From the NCBI GenBank assembly GCA_963691705.1, contig OY829540.1, forward strand, positions 73,039,488 through 73,103,487: a DNA stretch of 64,000 nucleotides, read 5' to 3'. Below, piece by piece: positions 22,370-35,100 of the stretch (the stretch's first letter is position 1; every line of letters begins with the position of its first letter). The notes beneath the pieces are model-generated. The model ran no database searches and was not told the origin of the DNA. It was given only the letters and a program-made list of their open reading frames with translations. Source of the DNA: Viola odorata. Taxonomy: Eukaryota > Streptophyta > Magnoliopsida > Malpighiales > Violaceae. The position numbers were made by a program, and so were the translations under genes.

Positions 22370-24030
22370 TTTAGCTACATAGTTCAAACTTAATTGTCTA
22401 TAATGATTATAATTTTTTACAATGCTAAAATGCTGGCTAAAAAACTGATGGTACTTTTACAAAAAAATCTTTTCGTTTGCAATCTTGAATTAAAAAAAGT
22501 CTAATTAGACAAAATCTAAACAATTGTTGTACAGCAGTGGCCGGTTTCATTAAAATAAAGTGCAGAGAGAATACACAATTTCCTAATTAAATTCAGTATC
22601 GTTACATTCAATACATCAAAACGGGTTCTTCTTCAACAGTAGACACCTTTGTGCCGATCTTGGACAGCTTTCTCACCCTAATTTGCTCATTCTCGAGTTG
22701 TCGTTTGTGGCTCGCCATCTCTTCGGTGTTCATACAAGCAACGCTCTCTGGCTCCACTTCTCCAAGCAAAATCTTCCTGCGAAAATCCGGGTTTCTTGGA
22801 TCTCTTATGTTGAACAAAATAGATTGCCACTTCAACTTGTTTGCGCCGGTGAATGCTCCCAAGTTTCGAAACAACACGGATTCAATAACCCCAGCAACAT
22901 AAATCAGATTGCATCGCGCCGCGGCTTCCCTCGTTTCATCGCATTCAACTTCCTCAACCACTTTCGAGAGTGCCTCCACCAAACGGGATCGAATCTTGCT
23001 ACGAACTGCGTCCCGATCACAAGCGTCGACTTTCTTGGAAACAGGAGGGACTCCTTCTACTCTCTTCATATTCTTAACTTGTGCGGCAATCTTGGTAGTA
23101 GAAATCTTGGTCTTGGGCGCCGCCTTTCTGATGGTTCTTGATTCTGTACGCCCGCCACCATGATACAGCTTCCTTCTCCAATCATCAAGCAGACACGTAG
23201 CAGCTGTTTGGATGGAACTGTTGGGGTGGTCTGTGAGATGATCAAGCTCGCCGGCGATGGCGGTTGAGAGAATATCATGGGTTGTGATCGGAGTGCTTCT
23301 CATGCGATGCAAAAGAGCAACGCATCTGGATTCTTGATGAGCTGCTTGTGCAGCTTTTTTGGCTGCCTCAAATAACATGAAAGCTTGTTTCTTCATCATC
23401 AGCATCTTTAGATTAGATTAGATTGCAAAGAAATCTTGATTAGGAAATATGCAGAGTTTAGGTTGCATGAGCAGCGTTTAAATATAGAAGATTACAAATC
23501 CTAATCGAGTTCCGATTCGGATTCACAAAATAAACCCTAATTCTATTACGTGCAGGATTTCTTCTGTAAACAATTACGAACCAAAACTGGGCCTAATTCT
23601 TTGTGGGCCTATTTGACTTCTGTTGGGTGTCTGGGCTTATATAAATAAAATTGGACGCACCTAATATTTTTAAAACCAGTAACCTAAATATTTAAACTTT
23701 AAAACGATATCGTCATTTCGTAAAAATACAAATTCATTATATTAAGACATGATGTTAATCCTATCACTAAGTTTTTTCTAATATTTATTAAATTAATATA
23801 TACTTTGTATAAGTGAGAAGGTATTTGGTAATTTGTCACCTGTGGAACCATCAAAATCTAATCATCAATTAAAAAGTACAGGGTATACAATAATGGCCTT
23901 GAAATAACATTTCATATCAACAATGCTCACGAATTAGAAAAAATTATTTTAATAGAAAAGTAAACAGTAAACTCAGTCTTTTGTTTATTTATTTATTTGT
24001 TTGTTTTTGTCTCTTAGGTGAATTGAATTA
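22370..24030. repeat. Segmental duplication, copy B
   Basis: Counterpart of 17528-19342. The two agree at almost every base through the coding region and about 300 bp of upstream flank, and diverge more beyond that. It ends at GGTGAATTGAATTA, a sequence that recurs near 26050 and 26616 upstream of the first CIPK gene. Confidence 0.92.
22608..23405 (-). CDS. TFIIS-like protein with LW and central domains, no zinc ribbon (copy B)
   Basis: Intronless, 265 aa, ATG at 23405. Same architecture as copy A: LW-type N-terminal helices (about 10-85), TFIIS central domain (about 127-250), no zinc ribbon. Compared with A I count 10 substitutions: M2L, D62N, D83G, T94K, N99T, S101I, A120P, I153V, L174I, G221S. 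Most of the non-conservative ones fall in the linker at 83-120, with none in the core of the central domain. The frame is intact, which suggests both copies are under constraint or the duplication is recent. The upstream flank, including the TATA-like element, is also conserved, so both may be expressed. Confidence 0.88.
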   Translation of the reverse strand: MLMMKKQAFMLFEAAKKAAQAAHQESRCVALLHRMRSTPITTHDILSTAIAGELDHLTDHPNSSIQTAATCLLDDWRRKLYHGGGRTESRTIRKAAPKTKISTTKIAAQVKNMKRVEGVPPVSKKVDACDRDAVRSKIRSRLVEALSKVVEEVECDETREAAARCNLIYVAGVIESVLFRNLGAFTGANKLKWQSILFNIRDPRNPDFRRKILLGEVEPESVACMNTEEMASHKRQLENEQIRVRKLSKIGTKVSTVEEEPVLMY

Positions 24031-26040
24031 GTGTGGTGCAAATGAAATTAGTCATGAAAAAGTTTTGATTATTCAAAACCAAGCAAATCGCTCCTTCATT
24101 TATTCCTTTTAGGAGATGTTTCAGACTTGAATGGCTTGTTTTGCTATTAATTAGCTTCCTTTAAAGAAATGACCGTATAGCTCCTGCCAAGGTAAGCAGC
24201 AGGCAGCAGCACACGTCGTTGGCCGGAAAAGCTGGTCGATGGATCAATTTAACCAGTCAATTCATATTTTAGGTTTGAATAATTTTATATTTTAGAGACT
24301 ATAAAAATGATTCTTTTCATTTTGTAATTTCTTTTTTTGTTTTTCATTCACAAATAGCAAGCTTCCACGCAATTTCCTTAGTCACTGTCCGTAGCGGCAT
24401 ATAGCCCATGTGGTGTGGATGCTAATTGCTACGGTTCAGTCCTAAAAAAATAAAACAGTAACGTTGTCGCCATGCAACCGATCTGACTTAACAAACTCTT
24501 GAGGCCGGTGCGACAACATCGTCACGCGTTATTAAACAACCGCTCATCAGTTCGTCACTCTTATTTCCTTTTTTTTAAATCAGAAAGAATATTTTATTTT
24601 TTAGTGGTTCAGATCGACCGGGAAACAAATTGTTATATTTTTAACAGTTATAATCTCTCGTTAGGAAAAAAAAAATCAAATCATCAGCCTAGTTTAGTAG
24701 CTTAATAAAATGATTAAGTTTAATAATGAAAATAATTTTCAGACAAAAAGAACTGGAAAGCATTGGCAAATGCATATATATGACTGGCCGCACATGGCCA
24801 TTTGAACCTGGAAAAATCTAAAAACACCGTCGTCATCCGTCTGAAAATAGAAAAATAACCACAGCACGAAAATAGAAAGAAAAAAAGATGCAAAAAAATA
24901 TAATAAAGAGAGGAATATCACATAATCTATTGATGTGGTTGTTACATAGTCACAGGATATCGATTTCACTCGAACTTAATTAATGAATCCACACCAAACT
25001 CATATAAAAAATATCCAAGAGGTCCACAATCGCTCCAAAACAATGCAATAGTAAAATTTTTGGGTGAATAGCTTAATAGTGGGATGAAAATTAATTATTA
25101 TTACAATATTGAATTCATAATTCGTGTCATAAAAACGATAAATATTTATGTAGTTAACATGATTTATTTGCTATATAGTTCGATCGAGTCACCGATTAAT
25201 TTTTATCAATGGTACTTTTTTTATAGCACTTATTTCCCGAGAACTAATCCTCCGGCAGAATTTGGGAACCCTGACTTTGTGGTATAGATGAGGTATTACA
25301 AATTTACAACATTAAGTGCTAAAAGACAGATATGTACTACGTGTCGTTTAGAGGAAGATGTATTTAACACTTGGGAGTTAGGACCATGTCCGCCATTATT
25401 ACGAACCTTCGTATTGACGTACATTTTGAACGCCACCGCTTTGGAACAACCTTTAGGTTTTATTTTATTTTAATAAAAGGAATCTTCAGGAATCATATTT
25501 AAATATATACAATAGCTTGAATCAATGGATAAAATAATAGTTTTATATACAAAATAATATTCAGGGATCTTATTGAAATATATATACAATGCCTGTCAAA
25601 ATAATACATTTATACATAAATTAAGAAAATCATGTTATGACAAATAGTATATACTATCTCTTCGAATTTTTATAGTTGTCTGTTTTAATAAAAAAATGTT
25701 TGTAATTAGTTATCGTATTTATAATTTTTAGGAAATTAGTTGGTATTTTTTAATTATAATTTTTATCTTTCTCATAAATTACAAAATCTAACTCAGTTAA
25801 TTTAAAATTCGTTACTTTTGGATTGATCAAAAGTAATTAATATGATGAAAATAGATAACTAGTGGAGTTTATTTATAACTGAAATCAATGATTATTTTTG
25901 TTTATGTGATTATAGTTAAAAAGACGAGACTGTTTTATTAGTTATAGCCTTGTAGATATAGGTAGCAAAAAGTGAGGCGTGGTTTAAAATTTAAAATATT
26001 TATCAAACGATGATAATTTAAGAAGCGATAGTGCTAAGGA
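24031..26040. other. Intergenic, AT-rich
   Basis: No gene is seen. The first 70 bp continue the repeat that recurs upstream of the CIPK gene (GATTATTCAA, CAAGCAAATC near 24085). A MITE-family copy lies at about 25655-25935. Frames around 24.5-25.4 kb are short and low-complexity. Confidence 0.5.
25655..25935. mobile_element. MITE-like element, same family as 35902-36136, opposite orientation
   Basis: The left end (CTATCTCTTCGAATTTTTAT, then AGTTGTCTG) matches the complement of the right end of the element at 35902-36136. The two interiors also match in reverse orientation (for example ATAATCACATAAACAAAAAT against ATAATTACACAGATTAATAT). The right boundary is poorly defined. Confidence 0.45.
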
Positions 26041-26045
26041 CATAA

Positions 26046-26780
26046 TAAGTGAGTTGAAATAGTAGTTTCGATTACTTCTTTTTTTTTCTTCAATCGGAAA
26101 GTTGATTATTCAAGAACAAGCAAATCCCCCCATCTCCCGCCAAGTAAACAAGACACGTGGTTGGCGCAAAACGACTTAACGTTAATAATAATAATTACTC
26201 CCTCCGCTATAAGAAAATTATTAGTTATAATTTTTTAGAGTATTTTTAATATTAAATGATCATTTTTTTCATTGTAAATAAATAAATTAATGTGCATCTA
26301 TTTTTTTTCTTCACATCAAATTAATTAATTATAAATTATTTAGAAAATGACAAAAGGACGTTTAATTTTTAAAAAAGATCGTCTAAGAAATCATACGGTA
26401 TGGAATGAAGTGAAGGGAGTATTAATTTCAGTAATTATGATGATGGAGGAGGAGATGTCCAGTCTACCAGGCCGCCATACCACGATTTGATCTGTTCTCC
26501 TGCATTTTCTTCTTCTGTTTTGAATTTATGTGAATGCTTGTAGTTGCATTTTCAAGAAGTGCTACGATAAAAAAGTAAACGGTAAACTCATTCATTTATT
26601 GGTTTTGTCTTTTAGGTGAATTGAAATAGTAGTACTACAGTACTCCTTTCCTTTTCTTTTTCTTCAATCGGAAAGTCATGATTATTCAAGAACAATCAAC
26701 TCTCTCCGTAAAAGGGAAGAAACAACGACCGTACATCTCCCGCCAAGACACGTGGTTGGCGCAAATCGACTTGACGTTAC
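26046..26780 (+). promoter_or_regulatory. Internally duplicated upstream region of the CIPK14-like gene, with two ACGTG boxes
   Basis: About 26050-26185 and 26616-26780 are diverged direct repeats: both run GTGARTTGAAATAGTAGT, TTCTTCAATCGGAAAGT, GATTATTCAAGAACAA, CATCTCCCGCCAAG, then ACACGTGGTTGGCGCAAA and CGACTT. Each thus carries an ABRE/G-box-like ACACGTGG (26153-26160 and 26748-26755). A 222-bp MITE separates them. Its place 0.35-1 kb upstream of the CIPK ATG suggests a duplicated, possibly ABA/stress-responsive control region; this is inference from the motif. Confidence 0.5.
26198..26419. mobile_element. 222-bp Stowaway-like MITE
   Basis: It is flanked by TA (26196-26197 and 26420-26421) with ends CTCCCTCCGCTATAAG and, in complement, CTCCCTTCACTTCATT. 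There is no coding capacity. It sits just after the first repeat of the duplicated CIPK upstream region. Confidence 0.65.
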
Positions 26781-27105
26781 ACTTCATTTCTCACCATTTT
26801 ACAACAATACTATTTGCTTTCACACGCTTCAAAATTACTCACCCCCTAAAATTAGAGAATTCCTTTTAAATACTACTCCAACTCTGTAAACTTCAAACTT
26901 GTATTTTATTTTTATTCCCTCCCTATTTTTAGAATCTCTTCTTCCACCCGACCCAAGTTGATTAAAAAATTCGTTGTCCTTAACACCAAATCATTACTTT
27001 AACCGGAACCATTTGCTAGTAAGAGAAATCTATAATCCTCAAATGCTAGTATAAGACAACCCATTAGTTCTTCTGTTCAAAACAACAAACCCCGTTCTTG
27101 TTTTC

Positions 27106-28428
27106 ATGGCGGGTTGTTCCACCGCTGCTCCGCCGGCGGTGAGTGAAATCTCGCCGGCAGCAGGGAGTACTTTGTTTGGGAAATACGAATTAGGAAAATT
27201 AATCGGATGCGGTGCTTTCGCCAAGGTCTATCATGGCAGGAATGTAATTACGGGGCAAAGCGTGGCCATTAAATCGGTGAGCAAGCAAAAAGTATTGAAA
27301 GGAGGATTCACGGCGCAGGTTAGGAGGGAGATCTTTATCATGCGCCGGCTACGCCACCCACACATCATCAAGCTCATCGAAGTTTTGGCCACCAAAACTA
27401 AGATATATTTCGTCATGGAGTTCGCCAAGGGCGGCGAGCTGTTCACCAAAGTCGCCAAAGGCAGATTCAGCGAAGATCTCAGCCGTCGATATTTCCAGCA
27501 ATTGATCACCGCCATTGGTTACTGCCACGCCCGGGGAGTGTTCCACCGAGATCTGAAACCGGAAAACTTGTTACTCGACGAGCACTGGAAGCTTAAAGTC
27601 ACCGATTTCGGCCTCAGCGCCGTGAAGGATCAGATCCGATCCGACGGGCTCCTCCACACGCTCTGCGGCACGCCGGCTTACGTCGCGCCGGAGATTCTCG
27701 CGAAGAAAGGCTACGACGGCGCCAAGGTGGACGTCTGGTCGTGCGGGATCATCTTGTACGTGCTCAACGCCGGTTACCTCCCGTTCAACGATACGAATCT
27801 CATGGCGATGTATCGGAAGATTTACAAAGGGGAATATCGGTGCCCGAAATGGACGTCGCCGGACTTGAAGCGGTTCCTGTCCCGGCTACTCGACACGAAT
27901 CCCGAGACGAGAATAACTGTGGACGAGATAATTCAGGATCCGTGGTTCAAGAAGGATTACAAGGAGATTAAATTCCACCTGGAGGATTTCGATTTGAAGG
28001 ATAATCAGAGCGAGGAGGATGAATTCTTGAATGCTTTCGACATCATCTCCTACTCCTCCGGTTTTGATTTGTCCGGTTTGTTCAACGATTCAGATACGTC
28101 GGTGTGCGGCGAGCAGTTCGTATCGGCCGACTCGCCGGAGAAGATAATAGACAGAGTGGAGGAGATAGCGAAGGCGGAGAATTTGTGCCTGACGAAGAGG
28201 AAGAGACGGGGAGCGAAATTCGAAGGGCGGAATGGCAATTTTGTGATGGTTGTGGAGATTTACCGGCTAACGGAGGAGCTGGTGGTGATTGAAGTGAAGG
28301 AGAAAGAAGTAAATGCGGGTCCCGGTGAAGGAATCTGGAAAGATAAATTACGGCCGAAGCTTATTAAAGATTTGATTTATCGACCACCACCGGAAGGGGA
28401 ACAATCAGTTTCCAACTGCCAACGGTAA
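27106..28428 (+). CDS. CIPK14: CBL-interacting protein kinase (CIPK11/14 type)
   Basis: Intronless, 440 aa, ATG at 27106. A Ser/Thr kinase domain spans about 26-281: Gly-rich loop [12 protein letters not shown], catalytic Lys56 in [12 protein letters not shown] with Asp149, DFG at 167-169, activation segment ending GTPAYVAPE. The regulatory half has the NAF/FISL motif from residue 308 ([19 protein letters not shown]), which binds calcium-loaded CBL sensors and relieves autoinhibition, then a PPI-like region for PP2C phosphatases. Known role: phosphorylating transporters and ion pumps at membranes in Ca2+, ABA, pH and salt signalling. Residue 221 is Asn in VLNAGYLPF where Leu or Val is usual. 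[18 protein letters not shown] and [20 protein letters not shown] place it with CIPK11/14; CIPK14 is chosen on remembered gene order. The kinase residues look functional. Confidence 0.94.
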   Translation: MAGCSTAAPPAVSEISPAAGSTLFGKYELGKLIGCGAFAKVYHGRNVITGQSVAIKSVSKQKVLKGGFTAQVRREIFIMRRLRHPHIIKLIEVLATKTKIYFVMEFAKGGELFTKVAKGRFSEDLSRRYFQQLITAIGYCHARGVFHRDLKPENLLLDEHWKLKVTDFGLSAVKDQIRSDGLLHTLCGTPAYVAPEILAKKGYDGAKVDVWSCGIILYVLNAGYLPFNDTNLMAMYRKIYKGEYRCPKWTSPDLKRFLSRLLDTNPETRITVDEIIQDPWFKKDYKEIKFHLEDFDLKDNQSEEDEFLNAFDIISYSSGFDLSGLFNDSDTSVCGEQFVSADSPEKIIDRVEEIAKAENLCLTKRKRRGAKFEGRNGNFVMVVEIYRLTEELVVIEVKEKEVNAGPGEGIWKDKLRPKLIKDLIYRPPPEGEQSVSNCQR

Positions 28429-31400
28429 TTCGTCTTTTTTTGCAGGGAGTTACCGGCTAATTAACCGTGGTTAATTAATTAATTATTCTTAATTGTTCCA
28501 TTTCCGTAGTAGTGTAATCTGTAAATTATATAATCAAACGCGTGGTAATAAAAAGGAAAAAAAATAAGTCTATTATCTGCGAAATTGAACCCCAAAAAAT
28601 AATTTTTTATACAATCATGAAGACTATTAGATGTCCGATATCATATACTAAGTGTGGACTTTTTAAGACTCGAAAATTTATACTTTTCCTTTCGAGTTTG
28701 GACAAAAATCTAAAATCCGAAAGAAGAAAAAGAAAATCTTGACTGATCTTCCATTCCATGTAAGTTTATAGTTAGGCAGTTAGCTTTTCTGTATGTCGGC
28801 TGCACGAATAGGGAAAAGAGTGGCATATGTATTTTATCCAGATTGGAACAATCCAGATCCGCACGAATGGGGTATGTATTTTATCCAGATTGGAACAATC
28901 CAGATCCGATCTGTAATTAAACACGATTAATCTTAAATTTTGGAGGAGTTAAGGAGAGAACACATTGCAGATTAGCATGGAATTGGAGGTTGTTCTCCAT
29001 TTTCCACGTCTAATTATCCATTTTAATCTCAAACCTTTCATAACTACGTTGGGTCGGGTCCACAATTTGTTTCTCCGTTGATTTCTTCTTTCAACTTCCG
29101 TTTTATACAGTTTTCGTATTTTGAACGAAAAGTTATTGATTTGACATTACGCACATGACATAAGCATGATTAATAGGCACCGTTAGTTTAAGTTTGAATA
29201 ATTAGAAGAAATGTAATTGAGATTATTAGGCTTAATGACGACCTCAATTATTGGGGCAATTGAATATTTGTGTGTATAGTATAGTGAACTGAAGTGGTGT
29301 GTCATAGTTTTTTCCAAAGTGATGTGCAGATGAGACAACATAGGCGAGTTTAATAATGTAATCGGTACGTGGCTGTCCTTATCATGCATCTGTGGTCGGC
29401 TATGAGTAAGTAAATTACGGCCATACGAATAATGGTCGACCTCCACCTGTGCTTGTGATTTTACACTCCCATCATCATTATTTTATCATCATCATCATCA
29501 CTGTTTTATCTAATGGTTGGCAGAACGTCAGCTTCTCGATTTCTTTCTTTTCTTTAAAAAAATTACATTTTTCTGTTCTGAATGAATAAAAAAAAGATTA
29601 CAAAGTTTATGACAACAAATCATACTATACAGTAATTTCAAAAGTAATTATTCATTTAAAAAATAGAATTTATTTATTTTTTACTTAGAATGGGAGCGTC
29701 GATTATAGATTCCAAAATAAAATCATTTTTTCTAGCTATATTTTAAAATGGAAAATTTTAATATTTTTTATAGGCTTTTATTTTAAAATTTAAAACACAC
29801 GTTAACAGACCATTGGGCTAGCTTTACTAGTGGCCCACACGTGTGTACGCGTAAGTAAACAAAAGGTCCACGAGCCCAATTATATTTGTCGAGTATTATA
29901 ATATAACACGCAGGCGGCCGCGGAATAATGCAACTTTTAAAAAAATATATAAAAAAAAATTCAGACCACATGTAAGTATATCATAGTATATGACTTATAT
30001 CCATGAAATTATTGAAGTATTATTAATTTTGTTGGTATTCAGTTAACCGCAGAAAATTATAAAGTAATGTTTTTAGATTAGTGTTTTTTGCATGGCGGTT
30101 CATCATACTCATCGTAACAAAAAAGAGAGAACGTTTTGTTAAATCATTATTTTTTTATAAGTTGAATATATTAAAAAGACAATACAAAAAATACGCCTAT
30201 AAATAAATATTGCTCCGATTTTTAAAAAGGTAAAAATGAGTAGAAGTATAAGTCTAAGATCAATTTTGCAAAGCAAATTTTAAGGAATCGTTAAATCGTT
30301 ATGTGGATTAGAATGACAAAAGTGCATTATTCGAGGTTTGCACCACAAGCAATGGGCATTCACCAAAGACTTCAGCGTAAAGGGAAATCTTTTTGATCCA
30401 ATTTATAGTCTCATCACACATCACACATCACAAGTCGCAACACATTCATGAACCCTAAATTCTTGACATACATTAATTGCACATTCTTTACTCAATTTAT
30501 CACTTGATGTATCTTGTGCGATTAGGTATAGGTTGAGTTTTGACTCCAACATTTATTCTAGCGGACCGGGACATGTGAGAGTAGAGATGTGCCCGGGTAG
30601 TTAGGCCGATATGGTGCGCTATTTTTAAATCAAAATTAGGATTTTAGTAAAATTGGTTTTTAATTTAAAGTGTAGTATGTACCCAAATTTTTCTATTTTC
30701 TTGATTGCTATTTTTCTTTGTATTTAAGCTTTTTAATTGATCTTTTACGTTTTAACTTAATATATTTCATTTTTTAATGTTACAAAAATTTAAATTCTAA
30801 TCGTTTATATTAAAAAATATATTCATATCTAATCAATAATTGTAATATTAATTACATTTTAACGATTATTAAAAAAGAACAAAAATATGGATGCTTATAT
30901 GACATCTAATAATATTGCCTAAATGATGACACGACATCACTACAGTAATTCTCTCACTTTTAGTTTTTATATATATTATTGATTATAAATTTGGGTGTTT
31001 TTTTTTTATTGTGTGTACATTGATTCATAGCGTATTATTATTATTCACAGTATCTTAGCCTAAGTCGCTCATTACTAGCTAGTAGATACTACTTCATCTC
31101 TTAATAAGTTGATTCGAATACAAATAAAATTTATATTGACTCTAGCAAAATTAGACCTTTGATTTAAATATATGAAGTTTTAATTTAATCTATTAGTACA
31201 TATTATTTTTATAATGCATGTCATTGATTCGATCCTTAATATTATAATAATAATTAATAATACAATCAATTTTAAAAAACAAATAAGAAAAAAAGCATCA
31301 CGTGGTTAAGAAATTTTTCAACATACCCGAATTAGGCCGACACTTTTAAACTCTTGGACCCAATCTCGTTTGGGCTTTGAGGTAAAAAAATTGGGACTGC

Positions 31401-32130
31401 AGAATTAGACCATAGTGTGAATGAGCCCAAAACGATAGTCCATAACATTGGGCTTCCTTAGTGGTTCGTGTAGGCTGTTGAAATTCAGTTGCCCTTTCGA
31501 TGTTTAAAAAGAAGAAAAAAAAACAAAACTCATGTTTTTATTTAACTCTCGTAACAATAGTGTTAACCGCATTCATTTTAAATAATTGTTCATTAATACT
31601 CTACATGTGATTAATCCATGTATGTGAATGTCGGTAATTATTTATTTTTAAATTTAATATTTTTGATTGTGAATCAATCACATAAAAAGTGTTGATGAAG
31701 TGACTATTTTTACCATTATTAGTAGTTATAAAAAATGTCCAAATTACAACTTCATATTAGTACTTGACTACTTTCACAATATATCTTTAAAAATATGGAG
31801 TTTATTGTGGGAGTAAATATTGTGACAGACTTTAATAATAAGGACAGTTGGTTTACAAGCGATACCCAAAATTAACTTGACTTTTATTTTATATATATAT
31901 ATATATATAAAATGATGATTATGAATTGATTTTTTTAATAATAATGTATATTTTTTATAGATGAAGATTAGATTAAAATTCGAATTCATACTAATATTTT
32001 GATACCAACAAATAAACAACCATTAGGTACTTGCCGGATGATTATATAAATTATAGCGAGTTCATTTTTTAAAACACCTCTATTATTGGAATTAATTAGA
32101 TTGATTTGAAATTAACAGTAAACATAGATT
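28429..32130. other. Intergenic, AT-rich, no gene recognised
   Basis: It begins with the 3' flank of the CIPK gene. At 28802-28906 there is an imperfect tandem duplication. The rest has only short A/T-rich frames, small microsatellites (TA run at about 31892-31908) and no recognisable LTR or transposon end. Confidence 0.5.
28802..28906. repeat. Two-copy tandem repeat
   Basis: 28802-28860 and 28861-28906 both begin GCACGAAT, run through GTATTTTATCCAGATTGGAA and end CAATCCAGATCC; the second copy lacks about 13 bp near its start. It lies about 0.4 kb downstream of the CIPK stop. Confidence 0.85.
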
Positions 32131-35100
32131 TTGATACTCTTTCCTTTTAGGCTTAGCTTGCTACTTACTCTCCCCTTGTTTCCTATTCAAGGATATACTC
32201 TGTATTATAAGATTGTTGGTTATCCTGCAGGCTGGACACTCAGAGACAAGCCTTCAAAGGATCAACTTGAGCCTACTTCAGTTAATATTGTCCAAGTGGA
32301 TCAATCAACTCAGCCAACTCCACCATCTAATCCTCCTCCTGGTAGTCTTACTCTTACCCAAGAACAATATATCAACTTGTATCTCTGCTCTCACAATAGT
32401 GTCGCTAATTTTGTTGGTAAGATCAGTCACTCTTCCCATGAATTTTCTGATTGGATTATAGATAGTGGTGTTTTAGATCATTTAACTTCTTAAGACTCAT
32501 CCTTGGTTAACAAAAAATCTGCACAAAATCTCTTACCTGTTAGACTGCGTAACGATTCTACTTTGTGTGTGCATTCTTATGGTTAAGCCTTACTTTCTTC
32601 CAATATTATGCTAAACAATGTCTTGTGTATCCCTTATTTTACATGCAACCTACTCTCAGTAAGTAAGCTGACCAAAGATTTGAATTGCTCTGTGACTTTC
32701 TTTCCCACCTTTTGCATTTTATAGGACCTAGTCACGAAGAAACTGATTGGAACGAGTGAATTGCGTGATGGCTTATAGTACTTCAAGAGGCTCCAAATTC
32801 TGCTTGTTGCTGCAGCTTCTTCTATTCCAACTCTCAACCTTTGGCATGAGCGTTTAGGTCACCTATCCTTTGATCGTCTGTCTTTAATTTCTCATCTATC
32901 TAGTTCATCTCTTAAGAATTCAAATAATTGTTGTGATGTTTGTCATCGTGCCAAGAAAACTCGAAATGTCTTTCCTTTAAGTTTTCATAAATCTGAAAAA
33001 CCCTTTGATTTAGTACATTGTGATTTTTGGGGGCCGTATAAGACTCCATCTATTTATGGTGCACAATAATTTCTTACTATTGTTGATGATTGCTCCAAAT
33101 GTACTTGGGTTTTTCTCCTTAAACACAAATCTGATGCATACAAACACTTTGTTATCTTCCATGCCATGGTCAAAAATTAGTTTAAATGTGCCATTAAACT
33201 GGTTAGGAGTGATAATGGTCAAGAGTTTAAAGGTGGGTTAATTTCTGAATTCTTCCAATAAAATGATATCCTTTATCAAACCACTTGCATGAACACTCCA
33301 CAACAAAATGGCATCGTGGAGCACAAACATCGTCATCTATTAGAGGTGGCTCGTGCTCTTCACTTTCAAGTTGGTTTACCAATTAAATTTTGTGGGGAAT
33401 GTGTATTAATTACATCTTATTTAATTAATTACACTCTCACACCAAACTTGTCAAAGAAAAGTCCATATGAAGTGTTGTTTTCAAAACTTCCCCCTTACTC
33501 ACATTTGCGTATCTTCGGGTGTCTTTGCTATGTTCATGAGAAATCCAAATCCAAAGATAAATTTGCACCTCATTCAAAAACATGTATCTTTCTTGGTTAT
33601 CCATATGGACAAAAAAGTTATAAAGTTTATGATTTGGAGCTGCATGAAATATCTGTTTCTAGAGATGTCATTTTCTATGAGAACCACTTCCCACTTCCCA
33701 TTCAAATTGATCGATACATCCACATCTTCTCCTACTGGTATACCCTTTCCTATTGCGAACACATATAATGATGTCTTGCAGGATTAACCCCTTACACAAT
33801 TAGCCCACTCACAAAACCAATCACCCAAAAATGTCCCTAGTGTTGTGAACTTATCATCCAATGTTCATGATCAATCAAATCTTGCTCTTGATTCACGTCC
33901 TTAATAAAAAAGAAGACCTCTATCTTACTTACATGACTATGTTTGCACTCTTCCTAGAGTAGATCATCACCGCCTGTTTCCAATTCAGTTTCTTCAGGTA
34001 AACCTTATCCTATTTCTTGTGGTTTATCTTATACGCGTTTTGTTCCGACTCATAAAGCTTTCCTTGTAGCCACCTCTAGTCGCAATGAACCCAAGTCTTT
34101 TTTCAGAGGCCGTTAAAGATCCAAAATGGCATGAAGCAATGGCTCAAGAAATTTCTGCTTTAGAACAAAATCAGACCTAGTGGTTAAAACCTTTACCACC
34201 GAGAAAGAAGCCTATTGGTTCGAAATGGATATTTAAAATTAAGTATAAAGCTGATGGTTCTATTGGGCACTATAAAGCGCGACTTGTAGCTAAAGGATAC
34301 ACTTAAATTGAAGGCCTTGATTACACTGAAACCTTTGCAACAGTTGCCAAGTTAACTACCGTACGTTGTTTATTGGCGGTTGCTGCAACTAAGAATTGGG
34401 AACTCGATGTTAACAATGTCTTTCTTCATGGAGACTTGCAAGAGGAGGTCTACATGTCTCCCCCTCTAAGATTTATCAAATCAGGTGATACTCGTGTTTG
34501 TCGACTTCAAAAATCCTTGTATGGTTTAAAGCAAGCTTCTCGGCAGTGGTTTGAAAAGTTCTCAAACTCTTTACAACAATTTGGTTTTATCCAGTCTAAA
34601 GCCGATCACTCCTTATTCACCAAAACACAAGGATCATCCTTCATTGTTCTTTTGGTTTATGTTGATGACGTGATCATTTCTGGAAATGATGGGTCCATAA
34701 TCAAAGAATTCAAGTGTTAACTCCACAATCGTTTCTGCATCAAAGAACTTGGTTCGCTCAAGTACTTTCTTGGCTTGGAAGTTGCTCGTTCTCCTCAGGG
34801 AATTTTCCTATGCCAACGCAAGTATTCTCTTGATATCCTGGAGGAAATTGGAATGCTAGGCTGTAAGCCCGCATCTTTCCCTATTCCACAGCAACACCAT
34901 CTCTCTACTGATTATGGTGATATTTTGCCAGATTCTGGCTAATATCATCGACTCGTTAGTCACCTAATTTATCTCACTATTAGTCCAGACATTGCATATG
35001 CTGTCCAATTTTTTAGCCAATTTATGCAAGCTCCACGCCAGCCACATCTTGATACTTGTTGTCCCATGACAAGAAGATCCATTACTGACTATTTTGTTTT

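Noticed and set aside
27231..27546. Antisense frames in the CIPK14-like gene
   Set aside because: These are shadows of the kinase domain on the plus strand, which has all catalytic motifs intact.
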